From AcAMD-5 sp044343935 (GTDB lineage Bacteria > Actinomycetota > Actinomycetes > S36-B12 > UBA5976): a DNA stretch of 64,000 nt. The position numbers and the translations under genes are program-made. Below the pieces are notes generated by a model. It was not told the DNA's origin, did not search any database, and worked only from the letters and a program-made list of their open reading frames with translations. The stretch is taken from positions 6,375 to 70,374 of the forward strand of contig JBIJDU010000003.1 of assembly GCA_044343935.1 (NCBI GenBank), in the 5' to 3' direction. This document shows, one piece after another, positions 45,830 to 54,755 of this stretch. How positions within the stretch are numbered: position 1 is the stretch's first letter; each line of letters starts with the position of its first letter.

Positions 45830-47475
45830 ACTCAGAACAGCAGTTGATTCAAACTGCTCATGCCTGGGTAGCGCAAGACTTTGATCCAGCAACTATTTCA
45901 GAATTGAAAGAATTAATTTCAAAAGTCCCACATGATCCAGTTGCCCTTGCTGAATTAGCTAGCAGATTTGCCGGACCATTGCAGTTTGGTACGGCAGGAC
46001 TTCGCGCTGAAGTAGCCGCTGGCGAATCAAGAATGAATTGTGCCACTGTCGCGAAAGCTGCTTGGGGCGTTTCTAGCTGGTTACTCGCAAATCAGAAAAA
46101 AGTGTTATTGGTTGGCAATGATGCCAGAAATGGATCAGTTGACTTTGCTGAAGTTACCTGCGGTATCGCGGCAGCATTGGGGCTTAACGTAATTCGATTG
46201 GCTGGTCCAGTACCGACGCCAGTTTTGGCCTATGCCCTCACAGAGTTAAAAGCAGATGCGGCAATTATGGTAACTGCGTCTCATAATCCAGCAAAAGACA
46301 ATGGCTACAAGGTTTATGACCATTCTGGTTCACAAATTATTAGCCCCAGCGACAAAGAGATTGCAGCGCTGATTGCGAAAGCACCTGCTGCCAAAGATAT
46401 TGATCGGTCTGGCAATTACCAAACAGTTGAGATGATTGATAAGTATGTTTCATACGTTACAGAAAATGCGCTACCAGGTCTTACTAAAGATTTAAAAATC
46501 GCATACACCGCGCTGCACGGCGTTGGCTCAATTACATTCAATAAGTTACTTACTCAAGTTGGCTATCAAAACTTAGTAGAAGTTAAGACACAGCAGCAAC
46601 CTGATCCAGCATTTCCAACAGTAGATTTCCCAAATCCGGAAGAAGATGGCGCAATGGATTTACTGCTCGCGCTTGCTGAAGCAGAAAATGCCGACATTGC
46701 TATTGCAAATGATCCAGATGCCGATCGCACCGCAATTGCCCTGCCAACTCAAACTGGTTGGCACCGGCTATCTGGTGATGAATTAGGCACGTTATTAGCT
46801 TGGTGGTGCGTGATGCGGGCTAACCTACAAAACAAACCAGTAACTGGCGCCATGGCAGCATCAATTGTCTCAAGTTCCATGATCAAGCGAATTGCAACAG
46901 CCAATAAACTTGATTTTAGTTTTACTTTAACTGGTTTTAAATACGTCGGACGAGTTACTAATTTAAAATTTGGTTATGAAGAGGCAATTGGTTATTGCGT
47001 ATTGCCTGAAAAGATAAAAGATAAAGATGGAATTTCGGCTTCTCTGTTTGCAATTGAATTAGTGAGTTATCTCAAATCGAATAATAAATCGGCCCTACAG
47101 CAGTTAGATGAGCTCTACCAAACTTATGGCACTGTGCTTACTAAGCAAATTACGCTGCGGCTAACTGATGTTGCAGCAGTTGGAGCCAAGTTGGCTGAAA
47201 TCATGAGCAACTTACCCACCGTACTAGGCGATACGAAACTTACCAACATTTCTGATTTTTCATCCGGTATCGATGGTTTACCAAAAGCAAGCGGAATTCG
47301 ATTGAGTTTTGGTAATGGCCGAATCATCATCCGGCCAAGTGGCACAGAACCAAAACTTAAGTGCTACATCGAAGTTGCCGCTGAACCAGACCATGATCTG
47401 GCTGCTCAAAAAGCCAAGTTATCTCGCCAATTAGACCTGCTGGCTGATGAATTAGCCAAGTTGGTTCAAGCCTGA
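45826..47475 (+). CDS. pmmB: Phosphosugar mutase (PmmB-like; probable phosphopentomutase role)
   Basis: Alpha-D-phosphohexomutase family. The 549 residues include FGTAGLRAEVAAGESRMN, the serine loop VTASHNPAKDNGYKVY (catalytic Ser near residue 151), the metal loop NDPDADRTA, FKYVGRVTNL-GYEEAIGY and the phosphate-binding RPSGTEPKLKCYIE. The family covers hexose and pentose phosphates; its place between purine nucleoside phosphorylase and ribokinase/deoC suggests conversion of (deoxy)ribose-1-phosphate to the 5-phosphate. No classical deoB is seen. Homologue in mycobacteria is Rv3308 beside deoD. Confidence 0.9.
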   Translation: MNSEQQLIQTAHAWVAQDFDPATISELKELISKVPHDPVALAELASRFAGPLQFGTAGLRAEVAAGESRMNCATVAKAAWGVSSWLLANQKKVLLVGNDARNGSVDFAEVTCGIAAALGLNVIRLAGPVPTPVLAYALTELKADAAIMVTASHNPAKDNGYKVYDHSGSQIISPSDKEIAALIAKAPAAKDIDRSGNYQTVEMIDKYVSYVTENALPGLTKDLKIAYTALHGVGSITFNKLLTQVGYQNLVEVKTQQQPDPAFPTVDFPNPEEDGAMDLLLALAEAENADIAIANDPDADRTAIALPTQTGWHRLSGDELGTLLAWWCVMRANLQNKPVTGAMAASIVSSSMIKRIATANKLDFSFTLTGFKYVGRVTNLKFGYEEAIGYCVLPEKIKDKDGISASLFAIELVSYLKSNNKSALQQLDELYQTYGTVLTKQITLRLTDVAAVGAKLAEIMSNLPTVLGDTKLTNISDFSSGIDGLPKASGIRLSFGNGRIIIRPSGTEPKLKCYIEVAAEPDHDLAAQKAKLSRQLDLLADELAKLVQA

Positions 47476-47521
47476 GCCACAGTGCTAGGTTTTGGCATTA
47501 GCAGCGGCTGAAGGTGTGCTG

Positions 47522-48445
47522 ATGAATATTGCAGTAGTGGGAAGCACCAACATTGATATGGTGACTTACGCCAATGTGCTGCCAGAATCTGGCGAAACTT
47601 TAAAAGGCGAGAATTTCCTGCTTGGCTTTGGTGGTAAAGGTGCTAATCAAGCCGTTATGGCAGCAAGATTTGGTGCACCGGTATTCATGGTCAATTCAAT
47701 TGGCGAAGATGTGTTTGGCGACACCACGCTGGAAAACTTTAATACTCAAGGCGTCAACACAAAGTATGTCAATCGAGTCGCCGGGCCATCTGGTGTTGCA
47801 CCAATTTGGGTAGATGGCAACGGTGAAAATCGCATCATTGTGGTACCAGGTGCTAATGGCAAAATGACTGTCAGCCAGGCAGAATCTGCAATTGCAGAAA
47901 TTGATGATCTTGCAATTGTGCTTGGTCAATTTGAAATACCACAGCAAGTTACCGCTGCAGCATTCAAAACTGCCCAAGCTAAGAATGCAATTACAATCTT
48001 GAACCCAGCCCCATTTGAAAAAGTATTACCTGAATTGCTCGAAAATTGTGACTGGATTATTCCAAATGAATCCGAATTTGCCGGACTGCATCCAGCTGGA
48101 AAATTTCCAGTTAGCGATACTGAGGTTATTGAATTAGCAAATCTACTTAACACCAATTTATGTGTAACCTTAGGTGAAGCAGGAGTTGCCGTAGTTGTTC
48201 GCGGTGAAAATAAGGTGGTTCGAATTGCTGCAACTGCAGTTAAACCGGTAGACACCACTGGAGCGGGCGATTGTTTCGTTGGCTCATTTAGCTATGGCTT
48301 AGTTTCTGGTCTAACCCCAGCTGATGCTGCGAAATTGGGCACGCGCTGTGCGTCACTTAGTGTTACTCGGCTTGGTGCGCAGGCTTCCTACCCCACACCA
48401 GCTGAAGCAGCTGAGCTATTGGCTACGGTTAGGTCAGGTAACTAA
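47522..48445 (+). CDS. rbsK: Ribokinase-type PfkB sugar kinase
   Basis: Phosphorylates ribose (or deoxyribose) at O5. From ATG 47522 it has 307 residues with VVGSTNIDMVTYANVLPESGET, GFGGKGANQAVMAARFGA (PfkB signature 1), and the catalytic DTTGAGDCFVGSFSYGL (signature 2, anion hole and base Asp near residue 254). AAGGTG stands before this ATG; the longer frame adds ten residues without homology. Its stop overlaps the deoC start (TAATG), which favours a pentose substrate. Confidence 0.9.
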   Translation: MNIAVVGSTNIDMVTYANVLPESGETLKGENFLLGFGGKGANQAVMAARFGAPVFMVNSIGEDVFGDTTLENFNTQGVNTKYVNRVAGPSGVAPIWVDGNGENRIIVVPGANGKMTVSQAESAIAEIDDLAIVLGQFEIPQQVTAAAFKTAQAKNAITILNPAPFEKVLPELLENCDWIIPNESEFAGLHPAGKFPVSDTEVIELANLLNTNLCVTLGEAGVAVVVRGENKVVRIAATAVKPVDTTGAGDCFVGSFSYGLVSGLTPADAAKLGTRCASLSVTRLGAQASYPTPAEAAELLATVRSGN

Positions 48446-49404
48446 TGCTGAACAGTCGAACCATCCAGCCAGCCACACTGCAAGAAGTGGGCGCAACTGA
48501 GGCTAGCCTAAAAGCATTTCTGCATGGATTACCTGGCGTTGATCAAGTTGGTGCTGATGCTCGAGCAGCGATGCTAGGCACAAGATCAATAAAAACTTCG
48601 GCAAAAAATCAAGCCATTGATTTAGCAATCAGCATGATTGATTTAACAACACTAGAAGGTGCCGATACGCCAGGCAAAGTTCGCACGCTGTGTGCAAAGG
48701 CAAAACGGCCAGATGCGGAAGATCCAACAGTGCCAACTGTCGGTGCAGTTTGTGTCTATGGCGATTTAGCAAACATTGCCAAGCAGGAATTGCAACATAC
48801 CGATATCAAAGTTGCTGCAGTTGCTACTGCTTTTCCATCTGGCAGAGCCAGTTTAAAAGTGAAATTACTAGATACTCAAGAAGCAGTAGCTAATGGCGCT
48901 GATGAAATTGATATGGTGATTGACCGTGGCGCATTCCTAGCTGGGCGCTATTTAGATGTGTTTAATGAAATTGTTGCCGTAAAAGAAGTTTGTGGTGAAG
49001 CACATCTCAAAGTTATTCTAGAAACTGGCGAATTGAAAACCTATGACAATGTTAAGCGCGCTTCGTGGCTGGCCATGCTAGCTGGTGCAGATTTTATTAA
49101 AACCTCAACTGGAAAAGTTCAGCCTGCTGCAACTCTGCCGGTAACGCTAGTGATGCTACAGACAATTCGCGACTTTGAAGCGATGACAAACATAAAGGTT
49201 GGAATGAAGCCAGCGGGTGGAATTAAAACCACAAAAGATGCAATTAAATATTTAGTTCTAGTAAATGAGACACTAGGTGAAGCATGGCTCACGCCAAAGT
49301 TATTTAGATTAGGAGCATCCAGCCTACTGAATGATTTGTTGATGCAGCGATATCGAATGAAAACTGGTCGTTATGCTGGTAATGATTATGTGACGGTTGA
49401 CTAA
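48445..49404 (+). CDS. deoC: Deoxyribose-phosphate aldolase
   Basis: Class I aldolase splitting 2-deoxyribose-5-phosphate into glyceraldehyde-3-phosphate and acetaldehyde. The 319 residues match the long DeoC group: DLAISMIDLTTLEGADTPGKV, VATAFPSGRASLKVKLLDT, ADEIDMVIDRGAFLAGRY, and the Schiff-base lysine in ADFIKTSTGKV (near residue 219) with the second Lys in MKPAGGIKT. Overlaps the ribokinase stop by one base and is followed by two aldehyde dehydrogenases that could remove acetaldehyde. Confidence 0.95.
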   Translation: MLNSRTIQPATLQEVGATEASLKAFLHGLPGVDQVGADARAAMLGTRSIKTSAKNQAIDLAISMIDLTTLEGADTPGKVRTLCAKAKRPDAEDPTVPTVGAVCVYGDLANIAKQELQHTDIKVAAVATAFPSGRASLKVKLLDTQEAVANGADEIDMVIDRGAFLAGRYLDVFNEIVAVKEVCGEAHLKVILETGELKTYDNVKRASWLAMLAGADFIKTSTGKVQPAATLPVTLVMLQTIRDFEAMTNIKVGMKPAGGIKTTKDAIKYLVLVNETLGEAWLTPKLFRLGASSLLNDLLMQRYRMKTGRYAGNDYVTVD

Positions 49405-49406
49405 TT

Positions 49407-50849
49407 ATGAAATTTGAATATTCGCCGGCACCAGAATCAACTGCCATAGTCAATATCAACTCAAGTTATGATCTATTTATTAATGGTGAATTTGTGCCAA
49501 GTAGGACTGGTAAGAAATTCCAAACTATTAACCCTGCAACTGAAGCAGTGCTAGCTGAAATAACTGAAGCGTCTGATTTGGATGTCGATGCTGCGGTTTT
49601 AGCAGCCAGAAAAGCTTACAAAACATGGTCAAAATTAACTGGTACTGAGCGAGCGAAATATATCTATCGAATTGCTCGAATCATTCAAGATCGGGCACGT
49701 GAAATTGCGGTGCTTGAAACATTAAACAACGGAAAGCCCATCCGCGAATCGCGCGATGTGGATATTCCGCTAGTTTCGGCTCACTTTTTTCACTATGCCG
49801 GTTGGGCAGATAAGTTGGAGTATGCCGGGATGGGGCCCAACCCAACTCCGCACGGGGTGGTTGGTCAGATAATCCCATGGAATTTTCCCATGCTGATGTT
49901 GGCTTGGAAGATTGCGCCAGCACTTGCTGCTGGAAATACGGTGGTACTTAAGCCAGCTGAAACTACCTCCCTAACCGCGCTGTTGTTTGCTGAAATTTGC
50001 CAGCAAGCAGAGCTACCTGCTGGCGTTGTGAATATTGTGACTGGCGCAGGCGCAACTGGCCGAGCAATTGTTAATCACCCAGATATCAACAAACTTGCTT
50101 TCACTGGATCAACTGAAGTTGGTCGGATGATTGCCCAAGCTGTAGCTGGCACAGCTAAGAAATTGACGTTGGAGTTAGGTGGCAAGGCTGCCAACATTGT
50201 GTTTGATGATGCCCCGATTGATCAAACTGTTGAAGGGATTGTCAACGGAATTTTCTTCAATCAAGGTCATGTTTGCTGTGCTGGCTCTCGATTATTAGTA
50301 CAAGAATCTATCCATGATGAACTGCTTGCACTGCTTTATCAGCGGCTAGATCGACTTCGAGTTGGTGACCCGCTCGATAAGAACACTGACGTTGGCGCAA
50401 TTAATTCAGCTGCCCAATTAGCAAAGATTCAAGAATTAGCTGCCAGCGGTGATGCGGAAGGGGCGCATCGATGGAGCGCATCATGCGAATTGCCAGCAAC
50501 TGGCTTTTGGTTCCCACCCACAGTATTTACCAATGTTTCACAATCACATCGAATTGCTCGAGAAGAAATTTTTGGGCCAGTGCTGAGTGTGCTAACTTTC
50601 CGCACCCCAGATGAAGCCATTTCAAAAGCAAATAACACGCCATATGGCTTAAGCGCTGGTATCTGGACTGAAAAGGGAAGCCGTATTTTGGAAGTTGCCA
50701 GCAAGCTTCGCGCCGGTGTGGTCTGGGCCAATACCTTTAATAAGTTTGATCCAACTAGCCCATTTGGTGGCTACAAGGAATCCGGCTATGGCCGTGAAGG
50801 TGGCCGGCATGGCTTAGAAGCATATTTAGTAGCGAGCAAAAATGACTAA
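49407..50849 (+). CDS. NAD(P)-dependent aldehyde dehydrogenase (full length)
   Basis: Oxidises an aldehyde, by context acetaldehyde from DeoC. The 480 residues have YDLFINGEFVPSRTGKKF, the NAD-binding PWNFPMLMLAWKIAPALAAGNTVVLKPAE, FTGSTEVGRMI, the catalytic Glu in LELGGKAANIV, the catalytic Cys in NQGHVCCAGSRLLV (near residue 290) and EEIFGPVLSVLTF. No CoA-binding feature is evident, so acetate is the likely product. It starts two bases after deoC and overlaps the next gene by eight bases. Confidence 0.92.
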   Translation: MKFEYSPAPESTAIVNINSSYDLFINGEFVPSRTGKKFQTINPATEAVLAEITEASDLDVDAAVLAARKAYKTWSKLTGTERAKYIYRIARIIQDRAREIAVLETLNNGKPIRESRDVDIPLVSAHFFHYAGWADKLEYAGMGPNPTPHGVVGQIIPWNFPMLMLAWKIAPALAAGNTVVLKPAETTSLTALLFAEICQQAELPAGVVNIVTGAGATGRAIVNHPDINKLAFTGSTEVGRMIAQAVAGTAKKLTLELGGKAANIVFDDAPIDQTVEGIVNGIFFNQGHVCCAGSRLLVQESIHDELLALLYQRLDRLRVGDPLDKNTDVGAINSAAQLAKIQELAASGDAEGAHRWSASCELPATGFWFPPTVFTNVSQSHRIAREEIFGPVLSVLTFRTPDEAISKANNTPYGLSAGIWTEKGSRILEVASKLRAGVVWANTFNKFDPTSPFGGYKESGYGREGGRHGLEAYLVASKND

Positions 50850-51678
50850 TCCAATTGAAGTTAAACGAACTGCCAAGTTATTTATCAATGGCGCATTTCC
50901 TCGCTCCGAATCAGGTCGTTCTTATCCGGTATCAGACGCAGCTGGCAACTTCATTGCCAATGTCGCTAATGCAACTAGAAAAGATGCTCGCGATGCGGTT
51001 GTTGCAGCAAGTGCAGCTCAGCCAAAATGGACTAGCGCCACCGCGTATAACCGGGGCCAGATTCTTTATCGAATCGCAGAGATGCTCCAAGGCCGTAGCG
51101 CTCAATTTGTTTCGGAATTAAAAGCCGCTGGAGTTAAGCATGCGGAAGCTGAAGTGAATCAAGCAATTGATCGAATCATCTGGTATTCCGGCTGGTCCGA
51201 CAAATTAGCCATGACGCAAGGTAGTGCCAATCCAGTAGCTGGCCCATATTTCAACTTCTCGATTCCCGAGCCAACTGGGGTCATCGCAGTAATTATTAGC
51301 GAGCACCCCCCACTAATTTCGCTGGTTGATCAGATCTGTGCTGCAATTGTTAGTGGCAACACGGTAGTTGCGCTAGCGCAACAATCCGCACCACTTGTTG
51401 CAGTTTCCTTTGCTGAAGTGCTGGCAACTTCTGATTTACCAGCGGGTGTAGTTAATTTACTAACTTGCGATTCAGATGAGATTGCAATTTGGCTTGCTTC
51501 CCACTTAGAAGTAGATGGCATTGATATAAGCGGTGTTACTGATATTGCCTTCAAGACTAAATTGGAAGCTGAAGCTGCAATTAATCTAAAGCGCGTACTG
51601 CGCGAATTCAAAGACGGTTATCAAGCGATGAAAACTTGGCTGGAGATTAAAACCGTTTGGCACCCACAGGGGTTCTAG
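50842..51678 (+). CDS. Half-length aldehyde dehydrogenase homologue without catalytic domain
   Basis: A 278-residue protein that aligns only with the N-terminal, NAD-binding half of aldehyde dehydrogenases: KLFINGAFPRSESGRSYPV, WTSATAYNRGQILYRIAEML, EPTGVIAVIISEHPPLISLV, SGNTVVALAQQSAPL, LPAGVVNLLT. The catalytic Glu and Cys regions are missing and the frame ends cleanly in ITLxx-like tail EIKTVWHPQGF. The frame is intact with good codon use and is coupled to the full-length gene by an eight-base overlap, so it may be a structural subunit and not a recent pseudogene. It shares a CTAG stop with the adenosine deaminase gene. Confidence 0.8.
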   Translation: MTNPIEVKRTAKLFINGAFPRSESGRSYPVSDAAGNFIANVANATRKDARDAVVAASAAQPKWTSATAYNRGQILYRIAEMLQGRSAQFVSELKAAGVKHAEAEVNQAIDRIIWYSGWSDKLAMTQGSANPVAGPYFNFSIPEPTGVIAVIISEHPPLISLVDQICAAIVSGNTVVALAQQSAPLVAVSFAEVLATSDLPAGVVNLLTCDSDEIAIWLASHLEVDGIDISGVTDIAFKTKLEAEAAINLKRVLREFKDGYQAMKTWLEIKTVWHPQGF

Positions 51679-52763
51679 CTAAATTTTGCTATTGCTGCTG
51701 CATAGCCTGGTTTTACTATCTCATTAATGATTGCCAGCCGTTGATCAAATGGAATAAAGGCACTTTTCATTGCATTAATGGTGAGCCAGCGCAGCTGTTC
51801 CAGCGTGAAGCCAGCCTGGGTATGTAATAGATACATCTCATTTGTCATGGAGGTTTGCGACATAAGTCGATTATCAGTATTCACGGTAGCGCGAAAACCT
51901 AATTTGGTCAGCGTGGTGATTGGATGCTCGGCAATACTTTTTGCAGCACCAGTATGAACATTTGACACTGGACATAATTCCAGCGGCACCCGGCGATCTC
52001 TGACGTAATGTGCCAATTCACCTAACTCAAAACTGCCATCAGGTAAGGTCTTGATGTCATCGATGATTCGAACACCATGCCCTAATCGATCCGCACCACA
52101 AACCTGAACCGCTTCCCAGATCGATGGCAAGCCAAACGCTTCGCCAGCATGAATGGTCATATGAAAGTTAGCCCGGTGAATCTCATCGAAGGCATCAAGA
52201 TGTCTGGCTGGTGGATATCCCGCTTCTTTGCCGGCAATATCAAATCCAACAACACCTTTACTGCGCCATCTAATGGCTAACTGGGCAATCTCCGTTGATC
52301 GAGCCGCCGTACGCATTGCAGTTAGCAAGGTGCGCATCACAATTGGTTTGCCGGCTTGGCCCATATCTTTTTCGCCTCTAGCAAAACCGGTAACAACCGC
52401 CTCAACAATTTCATCCAGCGATAAACCTTTTAACTGGTGTAGTTCTGGGGCAAATCTAATTTCGGCATAAACCACTCCATCATTGGCATGATCCACCGCA
52501 CATTCATAGGCAACTTGTTCAATTGAAGCAAAACTTTGCATCACGCCAACTGTGTGTTGGAAAGTTTCTAAATAAGTTTCTAGCGACCCAGAGTCGCAGG
52601 CATCTTTAATCGATTTTGCTAACTCAACTGGATCGGTAGTTGGCAGTCCTTGATAGCCCTCAACTTTGGCTAGTTCAGCCACCGTCTGGGGGCGAAGTCC
52701 CCCATCGAGATGGTCATGCAGCACTGCCTTAGGCAGGGTCTTGATCTGATCAAAAGTAAGCAT
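51675..52763 (-). CDS. add: Adenosine deaminase
   Basis: Zinc enzyme turning (deoxy)adenosine into (deoxy)inosine, which the phosphorylase at 45026 can split. The 362 residues show the zinc-binding HDHLDGGLRPQT, FAPELHQLKG, GFDIAGKEAGYPP, the HAGEAFG segment with catalytic Glu, RLGHGVRI, and VNTDNRLMSQTSMTNEM with the metal Asp. I use ATG 52761-52763 with a GGGG ribosome site; the longer frame to 52826 has no support. Homologue of Rv3313c. Convergent with the half-length aldehyde dehydrogenase gene. Confidence 0.95.
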   Translation of the reverse strand: MLTFDQIKTLPKAVLHDHLDGGLRPQTVAELAKVEGYQGLPTTDPVELAKSIKDACDSGSLETYLETFQHTVGVMQSFASIEQVAYECAVDHANDGVVYAEIRFAPELHQLKGLSLDEIVEAVVTGFARGEKDMGQAGKPIVMRTLLTAMRTAARSTEIAQLAIRWRSKGVVGFDIAGKEAGYPPARHLDAFDEIHRANFHMTIHAGEAFGLPSIWEAVQVCGADRLGHGVRIIDDIKTLPDGSFELGELAHYVRDRRVPLELCPVSNVHTGAAKSIAEHPITTLTKLGFRATVNTDNRLMSQTSMTNEMYLLHTQAGFTLEQLRWLTINAMKSAFIPFDQRLAIINEIVKPGYAAAIAKFS

Positions 52764-52856
52764 CTTGCCCCTATCTAAGCCGATGAAACATTGAATTAAC
52801 ACGCCGCCCACCCGCTCAACGCGCAAGTAACCTACAAAAAGTCCTAGGCTCGCGCC

Positions 52857-52887
52857 AAACCGGGCTTCCCCGCCCCTTCTCCGGTTT
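52857..52887 (+). promoter_or_regulatory. Hairpin in the leader of the purine permease gene
   Basis: A perfect 7-bp inverted repeat, AAACCGG (52857-52863) with CCGGTTT (52881-52887), spans a 17-base C-rich loop, 30 bases before the permease GTG. No T run follows, so it is not a standard terminator. It matches no purine riboswitch core that I can recognise. It could be an operator or mRNA structure. Confidence 0.3.
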
Positions 52888-52916
52888 CCATCTAACGAGA
52901 AGTCCCAGGAGGACCC

Positions 52917-54353
52917 GTGCTGGAAAGCGTGTTCAAATTAAAACAACGAGGAACCACCGTCGGAACTGAAATACGCGGCGGCCTCGTTACGTTCTTAACG
53001 ATGGCTTACATCATCGTACTAAATCCGCTGATCTTGGGTTACACCCCAGATATCAACGGTCAGTACTTAGCTGGTGGTGAAGCACCAAACTTGCCAATGA
53101 TTGCTGCCGCAACCGCATTAGTTGCTGGCGTGCTAACCATTTTGATGGGAGCTGTGGCTAACTTTCCGTTAGCTCTAGCAACTGGATTGGGCATCAATGC
53201 CTTCGTGGCTCGAATCGCTGCAAACTACATGTCCTGGAACGAAGTGATGGGACTTGTCGTACTAGAAGGTTTGATCATTACGGTATTAGTCCTAACTGGA
53301 TTCCGAGTTGCGGTTTTCAAGGCAATCCCACGACAGTTAAAAGTTGCTATCTCTGTTGGTATTGGATTGTTTATCGCACTAATTGGACTAGTTGATGCTG
53401 GCTTTGTGCGTTGGACGCAATCTGCCGTGCCACCGTTAACCCTTGGCGTTGGCGATAAATTAGTTGGTTGGCCAGTAGTTGTATTCATTCTTGGTGTACT
53501 AACTATTTCAGTGCTTTATGCTCGAAAAGTGCGCGGTGCCATCTTGATCGGTGTTGTTGGTGCCACCGTGCTGGCTGTAATTTTGGAAGCCGCATACAAC
53601 ATTGGTCCAGCATTTATTTCGCCGGAAGAAAACAATCCAAGTGGTTGGGGTCTTAATGTGCCATCAATTCCAGATTCATTTGTTGCCACTCCCGATTTTG
53701 GCCTACTAGGACAATTTGATCTGCTTGGTGGTTTTGCTACCGCTGGCATCTTGACTGCTGGCTTGTTGGTGTTCTCGCTGCTCATTACTGACTTCTTTGA
53801 CACCATGGGAACCATGACCGCAATTAGTGCTGAAGCGGGCTTAACTGACAATAATGGCAATATTCCAAGTGCAGACCGAATCTTGCTAGTTGACTCACTT
53901 GCCGCCGTTGCTGGCGGTGCTGCTGGTGTTTCATCAAACACCTCTTACATCGAATCAGCTTCTGGTGTTGGTGAAGGTGCTCGAACTGGATTGGCATCAG
54001 TTGTAACTGGTGTCGCATTCCTACTTGCAACTTTCCTATCCCCCCTAGTTGCGTTAGTGCCATACGAAGCCGCAACACCGGCTTTGATTGTGGTTGGCTT
54101 CTTGATGATGACACAGATCAAAGATATTGATTGGACTGATGTCACTATTGCACTACCAGCATTCTTGACCATCATCTTGATGCCATTTACCTACTCGATC
54201 GCAGTTGGTATTGGTGCTGGTTTCGTAACTCACGTAATTTTGAAGGCATTCACTGGTAAGGCAAAGGACATCCACCCAATGATGTGGGTTGCTGCTGGTG
54301 CATTCTTCATTTACTTTGCGAAGTACCCAATTGAAATCCTATTTGGGATCTAG
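52917..54353 (+). CDS. NCS2-family purine permease (AzgA/GhxP type)
   Basis: Proton-coupled importer of purine bases such as hypoxanthine, guanine or adenine. The 478 residues have about 12 to 14 membrane segments. The N-terminal TEIRGGLVTFLTMAYIIVLNP, the NCS2 motif ALATGLGINAF, DFFDTMGTMTAIS and the SSNTSYIESASGVGEGARTGL segment identify the AzgA branch. GTG start 52917 has AGGAGG at good spacing. It ends at a strong bidirectional terminator. It complements the nucleoside ABC importer nearby. Confidence 0.93.
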   Translation: MLESVFKLKQRGTTVGTEIRGGLVTFLTMAYIIVLNPLILGYTPDINGQYLAGGEAPNLPMIAAATALVAGVLTILMGAVANFPLALATGLGINAFVARIAANYMSWNEVMGLVVLEGLIITVLVLTGFRVAVFKAIPRQLKVAISVGIGLFIALIGLVDAGFVRWTQSAVPPLTLGVGDKLVGWPVVVFILGVLTISVLYARKVRGAILIGVVGATVLAVILEAAYNIGPAFISPEENNPSGWGLNVPSIPDSFVATPDFGLLGQFDLLGGFATAGILTAGLLVFSLLITDFFDTMGTMTAISAEAGLTDNNGNIPSADRILLVDSLAAVAGGAAGVSSNTSYIESASGVGEGARTGLASVVTGVAFLLATFLSPLVALVPYEAATPALIVVGFLMMTQIKDIDWTDVTIALPAFLTIILMPFTYSIAVGIGAGFVTHVILKAFTGKAKDIHPMMWVAAGAFFIYFAKYPIEILFGI

Positions 54354-54361
54354 TTCGCTTT

Positions 54362-54403
54362 AAAAATAGCCGGTGCAACATTTGCGTTGCACCGGCTATT
54401 TTT
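54362..54403. terminator. Strong bidirectional intrinsic terminator
   Basis: An 18-bp perfect stem (AAAAATAGCCGGTGCAAC at 54362-54379, its complement at 54386-54403) with a 6-base loop, flanked by A and T runs on both strands. It separates the purine permease from the convergent cupin-deoA-cdd transcript; the cupin stop lies at its edge. Confidence 0.92.
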
Positions 54404-54755
54404 ATTCTTCTCGATTTACTAAATCAGGCGAAAATGCTGGCAAACAAATTGCAACGTATTCAGTTTCAACATCTAAGGTGGAATAGCGAATACGCTCACC
54501 CGCTTTTGTGATGATGGCTTGGCCGGCAGTGATAATGGTGATGCCACGTTCATGCTCTAATTGGACTTTGCCGCGCAACACTAAAGTGATTTCATCAAAC
54601 TCTGGCGTCTGAAACGGTTCAGTCCAATTCGGTGGTGCCACCATTTTGGCAACTGACAGATCTGAATTGCCAGAATTTACGGCACCGACAAATTCCAAAA
54701 TCTCTTTGCCGCCCGGCACTTCAATTGCAGTTGGTGCTGAAATTAGTTTTGGCAC
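54402..54755 (-). CDS. Small cupin-domain protein
   Basis: A 117-residue single-domain cupin, distantly like EutQ-type proteins. Cupin motif 1 is reduced (PEFDEITLVLRGKVQLEHERG) and motif 2 is GQAIITKAGERIRYSTL; the usual G(X)5HXH histidines are not apparent, so metal binding is doubtful. It begins right after the deoA stop and is probably in the same operon. A sensing or accessory role in nucleoside catabolism is possible, but nothing in the sequence shows it. Confidence 0.75.
   Translation of the reverse strand: MPKLISAPTAIEVPGGKEILEFVGAVNSGNSDLSVAKMVAPPNWTEPFQTPEFDEITLVLRGKVQLEHERGITIITAGQAIITKAGERIRYSTLDVETEYVAICLPAFSPDLVNREE

Noticed and set aside
50842..51678. Recent pseudogene of aldehyde dehydrogenase
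   Set aside because: The frame is intact with a tidy end, translational coupling and a shared stop codon; no trace of the catalytic half follows.
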